NCBI RefSeq assembly: GCF_002726155.1
Contig: NZ_PBSH01000019.1
Coordinates: 52,462 to 116,461, forward strand
Length of the DNA: 64,000 nt
DNA from: Alcanivorax sp.
GTDB taxonomy: Bacteria > Pseudomonadota > Gammaproteobacteria > Pseudomonadales > Alcanivoracaceae
Direction: 5' to 3'
The stretch's first letter is position 1. Each line of letters begins with the position of its first letter. Below the pieces are notes generated by a model that saw only the letters and a list, made by a program, of their open reading frames with translations, did no database searches and was not told the origin of the DNA. Positions 10,559 to 20,140 of this stretch are shown here, in pieces. The translations under genes and the position numbers were made by a program.

Positions 10559-11055
10559 TATTTCATGCTGTTCAGTTGTTTGCCCACAGCCTCGGTAATG
10601 TCCAGGTCAGGCTTGGTGTACATCACTGCTTGGGCATTGAGCACCACATCCAGCTTTTCACGCTTGGCCACAGCTTCCATGGCAGTTTTCAGCTTCGGCT
10701 GCATTTCTTCCAGAATTTCACGCTGCGCTTCGTTGGCGCGCTTTTGCAGCTTGCGCTGCAAGCTCTGGATTTCGATCATTTTCTGCTGACCTTGGGTTTT
10801 CAGCGTGTCCTGCTGATCGGCAGACATGGTCATGGCTTCTTTCTGCAGTTTTTGCTGCAGCTTCTGCACATCATTTTGCAAGGCGTTGAGCTTTTGCTCG
10901 TCGGCAGACAGCTCATTTTCCAGTGATGACATTTTTGCCTTCACGTTATCCGACGATTGCAGTGCCGCAATCGGATCGAGAACCCCAATGTTGCCATCGG
11001 CCATCGCCAGAGCCGGAAGAAGAAGTGTCAGTGCTACCAGTGTTTTTTTCATCAT
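10558..11055 (-). CDS. skp: Periplasmic chaperone Skp/OmpH family
   Basis: This is a periplasmic holdase for unfolded outer-membrane proteins on their way to the BAM complex. The start was placed at the ATG-ATG pair at 11055/11052. An AGGAG lies 7 bases before it and the reading then opens with a clear Sec signal peptide (MMKKTLVALTLLLPALAMA, cleavage after Ala-Met-Ala). Starting further upstream would bury the signal. The mature part begins IGVLDPIAALQSS and is a long charged coiled coil (about residues 45-125), as expected for the Skp tentacles. About 165 residues, E. coli 161. It is located between bamA and lpxD as in most gammaproteobacteria. Confidence 0.93.
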   Translation of the reverse strand: MMKKTLVALTLLLPALAMADGNIGVLDPIAALQSSDNVKAKMSSLENELSADEQKLNALQNDVQKLQQKLQKEAMTMSADQQDTLKTQGQQKMIEIQSLQRKLQKRANEAQREILEEMQPKLKTAMEAVAKREKLDVVLNAQAVMYTKPDLDITEAVGKQLNSMK

Positions 11056-11065
11056 TATTAAACTC

Positions 11066-13429
11066 CTAAAAAGTCTGTCCCAGAGAAAATTGGAATACTT
11101 CCGTGTCATCGCCAGGCTGGTCGTTCAGCGCCTTGGCGAGGTTGAAGCTAAGCGGCCCGATAGCCGTCAGCCAGGTCAGCCCGATACCGGCAGAGGTACG
11201 AATATCCTGCGGCTCGAAGTCCGCAAAAATGTCATCTCGCTCGGTTTCAAACACGTTCCCCGCATCCACGAACAGGAAGGTTCTCACGCTTCGTGACTCC
11301 GGCGCAAAGGGCGTCGGGAAAATCAGTTCCATGCTCGCTTCTGTCAGGAAGTTACCACCGATGGGATCCGGGCTTGGATCCGTGGTGCCATTGAGGAAAT
11401 AGCTCAGGCCTTCAGAGCGTGGCCCCAGAGAACGGGACTCGTAGCCACGTACAGAGCCGATACCGCCTGAATAATAGTTTTCGAAAAACGGCAGCACCGT
11501 GTCGTCACCATAGCCATCACCGTAGGCCACATCAGCACGGGTGCGCAGCGTCCAGCGTTGGGTAATGGGGAAGTACTTCTGCCCGGTCCAGTTCAATTTG
11601 TAGAAACCGTAATCGGACCCCGGCACTGCCACTTCAAATCCAAGGGTGCTCGACCAGCCGCGATCAGGCAGGATGCCCCGGTTCAGGGTGCTGGTTTGCA
11701 GCGAAGCATTGGCCTTGTATTCATTGAACTTGGTGCCCTCTTCAATCAGGAAGTTGGCAATATCCACGGCCACGAAATCACCAGTGGTAATGTCGGTTTT
11801 TTCGTAGGTGGCACCGAAGCTCAGGCGGGAATATTCCGAGATGGGATAACCAAAGGTCACCGAGCCACCCAAGCGATCCGCCGCATAGGAGGCCACCGTG
11901 GTTTCATCGAAATCAATTTCAGAATAAAACAGGCTGAAGCCCCGGCTTACGCCGTCCAGGGTGTAATACGGGTTGTAATGGGAGAAGCTGTAAGAGTCAC
12001 GAATGTCGGAACGGCTCAGCGCAAAGGAAACCCGGTTACCACTACCGCGCCAGTTATTCTGGGTCACGTTGGCACCGAAGATGAAACCAGAGGCATCGGA
12101 GAAACCCACATTGGCACCGATGGAGCCGGAAGGCTGTTCTTCCACCTTGTAGTTCACATCTACCAGATCATCCGCATTGGGCACGCGCGGCGTGTCCGCT
12201 TCTACCACACTGAAGTAACCCAGGCGCTGCAAGCGCTGGCGGGACAAGTCTACCAGCGAGGTATTGGCCGGCGCCTGCTCGAACTGACGCAATTCACGGC
12301 GTAGTACTTCGTCGTCGGTCTTGGCATTACCGCTGAAGTTAATCCGGCGGACATAGACCTTGCGGCCCGGGTCCACGTAGAAAGTCACATCGACGGTGTT
12401 GTCTTCATCATTGGCATTATGCTCACGGCCATTCACTTCCGCGAAAGTGTAACCTTCATTGCCGAGACGACGTTTGATCAGATCGTTCGTATAGGTCACC
12501 AGTTGCTGGCTGAACACCTGGCCTTTTTTCACGATGAGCAATGGCCGCAATTGATCTTCTTCCACAACCAAATCGCCAGCCAGATTCACCTCATTCACGG
12601 TGTACTGCTCGCCTTCGGCCACGTTCACGGTAATAAACACGCTTCGGCGATCCGGCGTCACTGACACCTGGGTCGATTCGATGGAGAAGTTGATATAACC
12701 GCGGTCCAGATAATAGGAGCGCAACCGTTCCAGGTCACCGCCCAGTTTTTCCCGGGAGTATTTGTCATCACCCTTGATGAACGACCAGAAACCGGAAGAA
12801 TGCAGCTCGAAATCTTCCAGCAAGGCTTCATCGTCAAACAACTGGTTGCCAACAATGTTGATATTACGAATTCTGGCGGCTTTGCCTTCATAGATTTCGA
12901 TTTTCAGGGCCACCCGGTTACGCGGCAGCGCCACCGATTCGGTCTTGATGTCTGCCCCGTATCGGCCCTGGCTGACGTACTGACGCTCCAGCTCGCCAGC
13001 AATCGCCTGCAAGGTGGAGCGCTGGAAGACTTCGCCTTCAGCCAACCCTGCTTCGGTCAGACCTTTGCGCAGATTTTCTTCATCGATGGATTTGTTGCCG
13101 GACAAGTCGATGCGCGCGATGCTTGGTCGCTCGGCAACGATCACCACCAGGTCATCACCATCACGGCCCAGCTGAACATCCTCGAAATTGCCGGTGGCAA
13201 ACAGGCGCTGCACCGCATCGACCACTTGATCACGGTTAACCGTGTCACCAGCCTGAATCGGCAGGGAGGCATAGACCCGTTCCACTGGCAGACGCTGAAG
13301 CCCTTCCACGCGAATATCGTGGACCTTGAACGGTAGCTGTGTGTCCGCATTTAGCAGCGGCGCTGCCAACAGGCAAAAAACCGCTAGCAGGCCCTTCAGG
13401 GGGCTGCTCAGAATGTCCCCAAATCTCAT
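11066..13429 (-). CDS. bamA: Outer-membrane protein assembly factor BamA
   Basis: BamA is the essential core of the BAM complex that inserts beta-barrel proteins in the outer membrane. The 787-residue precursor has a signal peptide (LKGLLAVFCLLAAPLLNA, cut near residue 28), five POTRA domains (about 30-430, the first starting VHDIRVEGLQRLPVERVY), and a 16-stranded barrel. The L6 loop signature VRGYESRSLGP is present near residue 655. The C-terminal strand ends in FSLGQTF with the terminal aromatic needed for recognition. The length is slightly below E. coli (810). The start overlaps the rseP stop by 4 bp, and skp follows after 10 bp. Confidence 0.97.
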   Translation of the reverse strand: MRFGDILSSPLKGLLAVFCLLAAPLLNADTQLPFKVHDIRVEGLQRLPVERVYASLPIQAGDTVNRDQVVDAVQRLFATGNFEDVQLGRDGDDLVVIVAERPSIARIDLSGNKSIDEENLRKGLTEAGLAEGEVFQRSTLQAIAGELERQYVSQGRYGADIKTESVALPRNRVALKIEIYEGKAARIRNINIVGNQLFDDEALLEDFELHSSGFWSFIKGDDKYSREKLGGDLERLRSYYLDRGYINFSIESTQVSVTPDRRSVFITVNVAEGEQYTVNEVNLAGDLVVEEDQLRPLLIVKKGQVFSQQLVTYTNDLIKRRLGNEGYTFAEVNGREHNANDEDNTVDVTFYVDPGRKVYVRRINFSGNAKTDDEVLRRELRQFEQAPANTSLVDLSRQRLQRLGYFSVVEADTPRVPNADDLVDVNYKVEEQPSGSIGANVGFSDASGFIFGANVTQNNWRGSGNRVSFALSRSDIRDSYSFSHYNPYYTLDGVSRGFSLFYSEIDFDETTVASYAADRLGGSVTFGYPISEYSRLSFGATYEKTDITTGDFVAVDIANFLIEEGTKFNEYKANASLQTSTLNRGILPDRGWSSTLGFEVAVPGSDYGFYKLNWTGQKYFPITQRWTLRTRADVAYGDGYGDDTVLPFFENYYSGGIGSVRGYESRSLGPRSEGLSYFLNGTTDPSPDPIGGNFLTEASMELIFPTPFAPESRSVRTFLFVDAGNVFETERDDIFADFEPQDIRTSAGIGLTWLTAIGPLSFNLAKALNDQPGDDTEVFQFSLGQTF

Positions 13430-14733
13430 GAAAACTGCTTCACCAAGTCGTTGTAAATGGCCAATAACATGAAGCTGACCACGAGCGTCAGCCCAACACC
13501 TTGTGCGGCCATCAAGAACCGCTCAGGTAAACTGCGACCGCGAATCATTTCAATGATTCCAAAGAAAATCCAGCCGCCGTCAAGCATTGGTACGGGAAGA
13601 AGGTTAATCACCCCCAGCGTGATGCTGAGGTAAGCAAGCAATGCCAGGAAGCTGGCAATGCCAATGGACGCACTTTCACCGGCCACCTGGGCAATGGTGA
13701 TAGGGCCGCCCAGGTTATCGAGAGAGAGCTTGCCGGTCACCAGTTTCACCAGGCTCGCGCCCACCACGTTCACCTGCTCGGCAAAGCGGCTGCCCGCCGC
13801 ACCGACAGCGCCCAGCACACCAAATTCCTGCTGGTAAACGCCTCCCAGTCCCACGCCGATACGGCCAAAGGACTCACCGTTTTCTGTCACTGTGGCAGGC
13901 TCCACCTGGAGCGTCTCGATGCGCGTTCCGCGGAGTACGCCGACAGTCAGGGCCTCACCCGGTGCTGCCATGATACTTTCCTGCCACTGGGACCAACTGA
14001 ATACCGGCTCAGCGTTCAGGGTAAGCACCTGATCACCGCCGGACAGGCCCGCCTGCTCTGCCGGGCTGTCCACCTGGACCTCACCGATAACCACGGCCTG
14101 ATTGAGCCCCAGAGCTTCCAGGGGCGGCTTGTCCAGATCTGCGGACCAGGGCGAGGTATCCAGCTCACGAACCGTAGTGCCGCCACCTGCCTGCTCTACG
14201 GTGATCGCCAGGGTATCCGGCTCGCCTAGATGCAGGATCAATTCGTTATAGAAGGCGCGCCAGCCTTTGAGCTCGGTGTTGCCCACCGCAACGATGCGGT
14301 CCCCAGGCACAAAACCTGCCTGCTCGGCGACCGAATCCGGCGTCACCGGGCCCACCACTGCCTCCAGGCCGCGTTGGCCATAGCCAAACATCAATACCCA
14401 GTAAATCAACATGGCGAGGATAAAGTTGAATACCGGGCCCGCCGCATAGGTAATCACACGCTGCCAGGCCGGTTTGGCGGAAAATTCGCCCGGCGCCCCT
14501 TCCGCCGTCTCATCTTCACGTACATCCAGCGGTTTCACGTAGCCACCCAGAGGAATCGCGCTGATCACCCACTCAGTGCCTTTCTTGTCAGTAAAACGCA
14601 AGATTTTCGGGCCAAAGCCCACAGAAAAGGTCAGAACACGGACGCCAAAGGCGCGCATGGCAAGAAAGTGGCCCCACTCGTGGAAGGCCACAATAATCAC
14701 GATGGTGACAACGAATGCCAGCAGCGTCAGCAT
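13426..14733 (-). CDS. rseP: Site-2 zinc metalloprotease RseP
   Basis: RseP is an inner-membrane intramembrane protease. It cleaves anti-sigma-E (RseA/MucA) after DegS/AlgW and so activates the envelope-stress response, and it clears signal-peptide remnants. The 435-residue protein has the zinc motif HEWGH at residues 18-22 in the first membrane helix. Two PDZ domains lie in the middle (TPDSVAEQAGFVPGDRIVAVG and VDSPAEQAGLSGGDQVLTL). The third zinc ligand is in LLPVPMLDGGWIFF near residue 385. The length is close to E. coli (450). It overlaps bamA (4 bp) and dxr (7 bp), which ties envelope-stress signalling to the BAM machinery. Confidence 0.96.
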   Translation of the reverse strand: MLTLLAFVVTIVIIVAFHEWGHFLAMRAFGVRVLTFSVGFGPKILRFTDKKGTEWVISAIPLGGYVKPLDVREDETAEGAPGEFSAKPAWQRVITYAAGPVFNFILAMLIYWVLMFGYGQRGLEAVVGPVTPDSVAEQAGFVPGDRIVAVGNTELKGWRAFYNELILHLGEPDTLAITVEQAGGGTTVRELDTSPWSADLDKPPLEALGLNQAVVIGEVQVDSPAEQAGLSGGDQVLTLNAEPVFSWSQWQESIMAAPGEALTVGVLRGTRIETLQVEPATVTENGESFGRIGVGLGGVYQQEFGVLGAVGAAGSRFAEQVNVVGASLVKLVTGKLSLDNLGGPITIAQVAGESASIGIASFLALLAYLSITLGVINLLPVPMLDGGWIFFGIIEMIRGRSLPERFLMAAQGVGLTLVVSFMLLAIYNDLVKQFS

Positions 14734-15941
14734 CCACGCTCCTTAATCCAGCGGCAGGCCACCTGCCGCGCCTGGCGATCAATTTCCATGACCGCATCCA
14801 CATCCCGACAAGCTGGCGCATCCTGCTGTTCCAGGGTCCGCGCCACCACATCCGCAATGCCCATAAAATCGAGCTGACCGGCCAGGAAAGCCGCCACAGC
14901 CTCTTCATTGGCGGCATTGAGCACCGCCGTTGCGGTTCCCCCAGCGGCCATGGCATCACGGGCCAGGCCAAGACAGGGAAACCGTTTCAGATCAGGCAAT
15001 TCAAAATCCAGCCCGGCCAGCGCCGCAAAGTCCAACCGCTTGGCCCCGGATTCCACGCGCTCGGGCCATGACAGGCCACAAGCAATGGGCGTGCGCATAT
15101 CCGGCGTCCCCATCTGCGCCAGTACCGAACCATCCCGATAAGCGACCATGGAGTGAATCACACTCTGGGGGTGCACCACCACATCTACCATGGCGGGCGG
15201 CACATCGAACAACCAGCAAGCCTCGATAAACTCCAACCCTTTGTTCATCAGGGTGGCGGAGTCCACAGAAATCTTCGGCCCCATATCCCAGTTGGGATGT
15301 TTAATGGCCTGTTCCGGGGTGACCGCTTGTAACTGTTTTGCGCTGAACTCCCGGAAAGGGCCACCCGATGCGGTCAGCAACAGACGCTCTACCCCTGCAT
15401 TCACCCCTTCTGCAGGCAAACACTGAAAAATGGCGTTGTGCTCGGAATCCAGCGGCAGCAGCGTGGCCCCGTGACGCTTTACCGCATCCATAAACAAGGA
15501 ACCGGTTACCACCAGTGCTTCCTTGTTGGCCAGCAGAACGCGCTTGCCCGCCTCCACCGCTGCCAGAGTCGGCCGCACGCCGGCAGCGCCGACAATGCCC
15601 GCCACTACCGTATCGGCATCCGGGTGGGCAGCCAGTTCACAAAGGGATTCAGGGCCAGCCAGAACCTCTACCTGTGACCCGACCTTACCAAGATGGTTCC
15701 GGAGCGCCGTGGCGGCGGCAGGGTCCGCCATGGCGGCATAACGCGGATGTACCGTTTCGCAGAGTCGAGCCATGGCCTGCCACTGGGTACCAGCGGTAAC
15801 CGCAAACACCTCGTAGCGCTCCGGATGACGCACCACCACATCCAGGGTTTGCTGACCGATGCTGCCCGTGGCACCCAGCAGCGTCAGGCGCTGCCTGCCA
15901 GTACGAGCAGCACGCAGAGAATCACTTGCAGAGGGTGTCAC
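14727..15941 (-). CDS. dxr: 1-deoxy-D-xylulose 5-phosphate reductoisomerase
   Basis: Dxr makes 2-C-methyl-D-erythritol 4-phosphate from DXP with NADPH, the committed step of the MEP isoprenoid pathway. The product supplies the undecaprenyl chain made by uppS nearby. The 404-residue protein has the NADPH-binding LLGATGSIGQQTLDVVVRHP near residue 22, LLANKEALVVTGSLFM, LPLDSEHNAIFQCL (metal and substrate residues) and NWDMGPKISVDSATLMNKGLE. About 15 N-terminal residues precede the fold, slightly more than in E. coli (398 in all). It overlaps cdsA and rseP by a few bases. Confidence 0.97.
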   Translation of the reverse strand: MTPSASDSLRAARTGRQRLTLLGATGSIGQQTLDVVVRHPERYEVFAVTAGTQWQAMARLCETVHPRYAAMADPAAATALRNHLGKVGSQVEVLAGPESLCELAAHPDADTVVAGIVGAAGVRPTLAAVEAGKRVLLANKEALVVTGSLFMDAVKRHGATLLPLDSEHNAIFQCLPAEGVNAGVERLLLTASGGPFREFSAKQLQAVTPEQAIKHPNWDMGPKISVDSATLMNKGLEFIEACWLFDVPPAMVDVVVHPQSVIHSMVAYRDGSVLAQMGTPDMRTPIACGLSWPERVESGAKRLDFAALAGLDFELPDLKRFPCLGLARDAMAAGGTATAVLNAANEEAVAAFLAGQLDFMGIADVVARTLEQQDAPACRDVDAVMEIDRQARQVACRWIKERGC

Positions 15942-16762
15942 AAACTGCCTCCCGGCAGGGCAAACCAGTTGAACCCGGCCAGAGCGATGGGCATGGCAGC
16001 AGTCACACTGTCGATGCGGTCGAGCATGCCGCCGTGACCAGGCAGGATGGTGCCACTGTCCTTGAAGCCGCGCTCACGCTTCACCATGCTTTCAAACAGG
16101 TCGCCCAGGGCGGACGCCAGCACAGTGAACAAGGCCACCAGCATCAGCGGCCACAACTGGGCGTCCAGCAGGCCGGCAGCGTACACGCCTGCCACCACCG
16201 CCAACGCCAGAGCCACACCGCCCAACAGCCCTTCGATAGTCTTGCCCGGGCTCACCAGCGGTGCCAGCTTGTGCTTTCCAAAAGTACGGCCGGCAAAATA
16301 CGCACCGGTATCCGCCGCCCACACCCACAAAAGAATGAACATCAACGCCCAGGGGCCTGCCAGGCCCAAGGCACCATTGCTTTGTAACTGCACAATGGCC
16401 GCCCAGGACGGTACCAGCAGCAGCAGGCCCACCAACGCCATCAATGCCGGGCGGTACCAGATGCGGGCATTGCCCGGGTATCCCACCACCAACACCAGCG
16501 CCAGCAACCACCACACGGGAATCGCATTAAGCAACCAGGCGGGATGAAAATACTCCGCTGCGGCCATCGCCACAGCTAACGCCGCCACCCAGGCCAGGCG
16601 CACAGTCAGGCTCACCTTTCCCATCATCGCCGCCCATTCCCAGCCCGCCAGGATAAAGAACACCCCGGCCACAAGAGCAAACGGCAGGCGATCCAGCCCG
16701 AAAACGGCGCCCAGCACGATTGGCAGCAGCACCAGCGCGGTAATCACGCGCAGCTTTAACAT
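15938..16762 (-). CDS. cdsA: Phosphatidate cytidylyltransferase
   Basis: CdsA makes CDP-diacylglycerol from CTP and phosphatidic acid in the inner membrane, the branch point for all phospholipids. The 274-residue protein has about eight hydrophobic segments, WAADTGAYFAGRTFGKHKLA followed by SPGKTIEGLLGG, and the C-terminal CDP-alcohol signature region KRERGFKDSGTILPGHGGML with the conserved DRIDS. The length is normal (E. coli 285). It overlaps uppS by one base and dxr by four. Confidence 0.96.
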   Translation of the reverse strand: MLKLRVITALVLLPIVLGAVFGLDRLPFALVAGVFFILAGWEWAAMMGKVSLTVRLAWVAALAVAMAAAEYFHPAWLLNAIPVWWLLALVLVVGYPGNARIWYRPALMALVGLLLLVPSWAAIVQLQSNGALGLAGPWALMFILLWVWAADTGAYFAGRTFGKHKLAPLVSPGKTIEGLLGGVALALAVVAGVYAAGLLDAQLWPLMLVALFTVLASALGDLFESMVKRERGFKDSGTILPGHGGMLDRIDSVTAAMPIALAGFNWFALPGGSL

Positions 16763-17544
16763 TATTGTTCTCCACTCAAGCTGGCGACCTCATCACCGGA
16801 ACGACCAAAGCGTCGCTGGCGGCCAGCAAAATCCTGTAACGCTGCATCAAAGGCATCAGCGTCAAAATCTGGCCACAACAACGGTGAGAAATACAGTTCA
16901 CTGTAAGCCAGCTGCCACAATAAAAAATTGCTTATTCTTTGATCGCCACCGGTACGGATCAACAAATCCGGCGGCGGCAAATCCGCCATGGACAGATGCG
17001 GCGCCATGGACTCAGCATTGACCTGCTCCGGCTGCATGTCACCGGCGGCCACTTTTTCCGCCATTATTTGGGCGGCGTGGGCAATATCCCACTGCCCGCC
17101 ATAATTCACCGCGATCACCACAGTCATGCGGTTATTGACGCCGGTTAACGACTCCGCCTCGGCCATACCGTCCTGCAAGTCCGCAGCGAACGCTGAGCGG
17201 TCACCAATAAAACGGATGCGTACACCGTGACCGTGCAGTTCTTCAACCCGGCCACCCAGTGCCTTCAGGAACAAGGCCATCAGGTGGTCCACCTCCGCCT
17301 GGGGACGACGCCAGTTTTCCGAACTAAACGCAAACAGCGTCAGGGCCTCCAGGCCCCGGTGAGCGGCCTGGCGAATGATCGCCTGCACCGTCGCTTCACC
17401 AGCGCGATGCCCTTCCTCACCAGGCAGACCCTGTTTACGAGCCCAACGATTGTTGCCGTCCATGATAATCGCCACATGACGAGGCACGGAGCCCTGATGG
17501 GAGTCGAGATCGGGAGCGCTGGAATGCGGTTGATTGTCGGCCAT
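16762..17544 (-). CDS. uppS: Undecaprenyl (di-trans,poly-cis) diphosphate synthase
   Basis: UppS extends farnesyl diphosphate with eight cis isoprene units to make the C55 carrier for peptidoglycan and O-antigen. The 260-residue cytosolic enzyme has the catalytic Asp in IIMDGNNRWARKQGLPGEEG (about residues 26-45), FAFSSENWRRP, and the C-terminal DLLIRTGGDQRISNFLLWQ and ELYFSPLLWPDF. The length is normal (E. coli 253). It is the first gene of the run that continues to tilS, and it starts only about 17 bp after the T-run of a strong terminator that follows frr. Its own promoter must therefore overlap that terminator or lie further upstream. Confidence 0.97.
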   Translation of the reverse strand: MADNQPHSSAPDLDSHQGSVPRHVAIIMDGNNRWARKQGLPGEEGHRAGEATVQAIIRQAAHRGLEALTLFAFSSENWRRPQAEVDHLMALFLKALGGRVEELHGHGVRIRFIGDRSAFAADLQDGMAEAESLTGVNNRMTVVIAVNYGGQWDIAHAAQIMAEKVAAGDMQPEQVNAESMAPHLSMADLPPPDLLIRTGGDQRISNFLLWQLAYSELYFSPLLWPDFDADAFDAALQDFAGRQRRFGRSGDEVASLSGEQ

Positions 17545-17560
17545 ACTGCATCCGCCAATA

Positions 17561-17586
17561 ATAAAAACGGGCTGACGCGCAGCCCG
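17561..17586 (-). terminator. Intrinsic terminator or attenuator between frr and uppS
   Basis: Read on the minus strand, the stem CGGGCT / AGCCCG (17586-17568) encloses a 7-base loop and is followed directly by TTTTTATTATT. It lies 36 bp after the frr stop and about 17 bp before the uppS start, in a run of otherwise tightly packed genes. It probably limits read-through from pyrH-frr into the cell-envelope genes. Confidence 0.75.
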
Positions 17587-17621
17587 AAATGTCAGTCAGA
17601 TCACCGTTTCGCAAGCAGCGA

Positions 17622-18179
17622 TTAAACGGTCATCAATTCCTCTTCTTTCTCTTTCAGAACACTCTCCACTTCCGCCACCATCTTGTCGGTAAGCTGCTGG
17701 ATCTGTTCTTCGCCGCGGCGCTGCTCGTCTTCGGAAATTTCTTTTTCCTTCAGCAGTTCTTTCAAGTCACCATTGGCATCACGACGCACATTGCGTACAG
17801 ACACGCGGGCTTTTTCCGCCTCTGCCCTCACGACCTTGACCAGATCCCGACGGGTTTCCTCGGTCAATGGAGGCAGCGGCAAACGAATCAGGGTGCCGGA
17901 TGTGGACGGGTTAAGGCCCAGATCAGACATCATGATTGCGCGTTCAATCTGCGGAATCAGCGATTTGTCGAACGGCGAAATCGTCAGCGTTCTGCCCTCT
18001 TCCACCGAGATATTGCCCATCTGGTTGAGCGGCGTTTCTGCGCCGTAATACTCGATAGTAATATTGTCCAGCAGGCTCGGATGCGCCCGACCGGTACGCA
18101 CCCGTTTCATTGCTGTATCCAGCGCCTCAAGACTCTTTTTCATGCGGCTTTGCGCATCATTGCGAATATCGTCAATCAC
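17622..18179 (-). CDS. frr: Ribosome recycling factor
   Basis: With EF-G, RRF splits the post-termination ribosome. The product is 185 residues, as in E. coli. Conserved segments are [49 protein letters not shown] and the C-terminal long helix with many charged residues. It lies 37 bp after pyrH, the usual pyrH-frr pair, and is followed by an intrinsic terminator. Confidence 0.98.
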   Translation of the reverse strand: MIDDIRNDAQSRMKKSLEALDTAMKRVRTGRAHPSLLDNITIEYYGAETPLNQMGNISVEEGRTLTISPFDKSLIPQIERAIMMSDLGLNPSTSGTLIRLPLPPLTEETRRDLVKVVRAEAEKARVSVRNVRRDANGDLKELLKEKEISEDEQRRGEEQIQQLTDKMVAEVESVLKEKEEELMTV

Positions 18180-18216
18180 CGTTATTCCTCGCTCTATCAG
18201 CGGCTATCGCCAACGC

Positions 18217-18954
18217 TTACTGCGCGGCTTCCACCAGGGTACCTTCACTACCGCCCAACATCAGGTTGAGCAGGGCACCCTTCTTGTTCATATCAAAAAC
18301 ACGCAACGGCATGGCATGATCACGGCACAGACAAATGGCCGTCAGATCCATGACACCCAGTTTTTTATCCAGCACTTCATCATAGGTCAAGGTGTCATAC
18401 TTGACCGCATCAGGATTTTTCACCGGATCGTCATTATAGACCCCATCCACCTTGGTTGCCTTCAATACCACATCGGCACTGATTTCAATGCCACGCAAGC
18501 AGGCGGCAGAGTCGGTGGTAAAGAAGGGATTGCCGGTACCGGCACAGAAGATTACCACTTCACCGTTTTTCAGGTGACGGTTGGCATTGCGGTGGTCATA
18601 GTGCTCCACCACCCCGCTCATGGGAATTGCCGACATCAAACGGGTGCGGATATTAGAGCGCTCAAGAGCATCACGCAGGGCCAGGCCATTCATCACGGTG
18701 GCCAGCATACCCATATGATCCCCGGCAACCCGGTCCAGGCCCGCGCTCTGCAACGCCGCACCACGGAACAGATTTCCACCGCCAACAACCAGGCCGACCT
18801 GAACACCGATGCCAACCAGTTGGCCGATTTCCAGGGAAATGGCATCCAGTACCTTCGGGTCGATACCGAACCCCTCTTCACCCGCCAGCGCCTCACCACT
18901 CAGCTTGAGCAGAATACGGTTATAGCGCGGTGAGCGCTCCTTGTTCGTCGGCAT
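18217..18954 (-). CDS. pyrH: UMP kinase
   Basis: PyrH phosphorylates UMP to UDP with ATP; it is hexameric and belongs to the amino-acid-kinase fold. The start at 18954 gives [20 protein letters not shown], about 245 residues (E. coli 241). It is preceded by GGAGA at a good distance, so the ATG seven codons upstream (18975) was not chosen. The motifs [28 protein letters not shown] and [20 protein letters not shown] are intact. It is separated from tsf by a terminator and a 220-bp spacer, which also holds a hairpin (19062-19079), and it presumably has its own promoter there. Confidence 0.97.
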   Translation of the reverse strand: MPTNKERSPRYNRILLKLSGEALAGEEGFGIDPKVLDAISLEIGQLVGIGVQVGLVVGGGNLFRGAALQSAGLDRVAGDHMGMLATVMNGLALRDALERSNIRTRLMSAIPMSGVVEHYDHRNANRHLKNGEVVIFCAGTGNPFFTTDSAACLRGIEISADVVLKATKVDGVYNDDPVKNPDAVKYDTLTYDEVLDKKLGVMDLTAICLCRDHAMPLRVFDMNKKGALLNLMLGGSEGTLVEAAQ

Positions 18955-19133
18955 GTCTTTCTCTCCACCACTCATACGAAACCGCCACCCATGAATAACC
19001 CGCCATCGTCATCATTTTTACCGGCTCAGGCCGGCCTTTCACTGCATTCAAACGCACGAGCCTGTGCTGCATAGCACAGTACCGCCCCGCACGATGGTTG
19101 CAAGCGCTTTTCACTTTCTGCCGTTCAACAGGC

Positions 19134-19171
19134 GAAAAAAACGCCCTGCTAGTCAAGCCAGCAAGGCGCCC
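19134..19171 (-). terminator. Intrinsic terminator of rpsB-tsf
   Basis: On the minus strand a stem starting CGCCTTGCT (from 19168) pairs with the segment ending AGCAGGGCG (to 19142), with two G-U pairs, and is followed by seven T residues (19141-19135). It lies about 27 bp after the tsf stop and closes the rpsB-tsf operon ahead of pyrH. Confidence 0.85.
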
Positions 19172-19195
19172 TTTTACACATCGAACTCGCGAGCC

Positions 19196-20074
19196 TTAGC
19201 CTTTGGCCGCAGCTTCCACTTCGGCAGCGAAGTCGACTTCTTCTTTCTCGATACCTTCGCCGACAACCAGACGCTCGAAAGCGACGATTTCAGCACCGGC
19301 CGCTTTAACCAGCGCGCCGACAGTGGTATTCGGATCTTTCACGAACGGCTGATCCAGCAAGCTCACTTCTTTCAGGAACTTGTTGATACGGCCGCCGAGC
19401 ATTTTCTCAACGATCTCAGCCGGCTTGCCTTCCATATCAGGCTGGGCACGGATGATCTCTTTCTCTTTTTCCAGCACTTCGGCAGGAACCTGCTCACCGC
19501 TGATAACCATCGGGTTAACGGCAGCTACGTGCATGGCAACATCTTTACCCAGCTCGGCATCGCCACCTTTCAGGGCAACGAGAACACCGATACGGCCGCC
19601 GTGAACGTAAGCACCAATGGCACCTTCCGCTTCCAGCTTGGCAGCACGACGGATCTGGATGTTTTCACCGATTTTCTGAACCAGCGCCTGACGGGCCTGT
19701 TCAACGGTCGCACCGTCGCCCAGGGTCAGTTCGCCAATCTTGGCGGCGTCGGTTTCACCTGCGGCCAGAGCAGCGCCAGCCACTTTGTCGCAGAAGCCCA
19801 GGAAGTTTTCATCGCGGGCAACGAAATCGGTTTCGGAGTTGATTTCTACCATCACGCTAACGGTGTTTGCGTCGTTGGTAGCAATCACCACACCGCCTTC
19901 AGCAGCGGTACGGCCGGCTTTCTTGGCCGCTTTGGCCTGGCCGGATTTACGCATATCGTCGATGGCTTTTTCGATATCACCATCTGCTTCAACCAGCGCC
20001 TTCTTGCACTCCATCATGCCAAGACCGGTACGCTCACGAAGCTCTTTAACCATTGCAGCAGTAACAGCAGCCAT
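19196..20074 (-). CDS. tsf: Translation elongation factor Ts
   Basis: EF-Ts releases GDP from EF-Tu. The 292-residue protein has the N-terminal UBA-like domain ([24 protein letters not shown]), the conserved [10 protein letters not shown] core stretch (about residues 79-88) and the coiled-coil dimerisation region. It is downstream of rpsB with a 66-bp spacer, the universal order, and a clear terminator follows. Confidence 0.98.
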   Translation of the reverse strand: MAAVTAAMVKELRERTGLGMMECKKALVEADGDIEKAIDDMRKSGQAKAAKKAGRTAAEGGVVIATNDANTVSVMVEINSETDFVARDENFLGFCDKVAGAALAAGETDAAKIGELTLGDGATVEQARQALVQKIGENIQIRRAAKLEAEGAIGAYVHGGRIGVLVALKGGDAELGKDVAMHVAAVNPMVISGEQVPAEVLEKEKEIIRAQPDMEGKPAEIVEKMLGGRINKFLKEVSLLDQPFVKDPNTTVGALVKAAGAEIVAFERLVVGEGIEKEEVDFAAEVEAAAKG

Positions 20075-20140
20075 GATTATCCTCTTAACTTTGGTATGTT
20101 TCGGTAAAGCGGGCGAGCCAGCAGCTCGCCCACCGATAGA

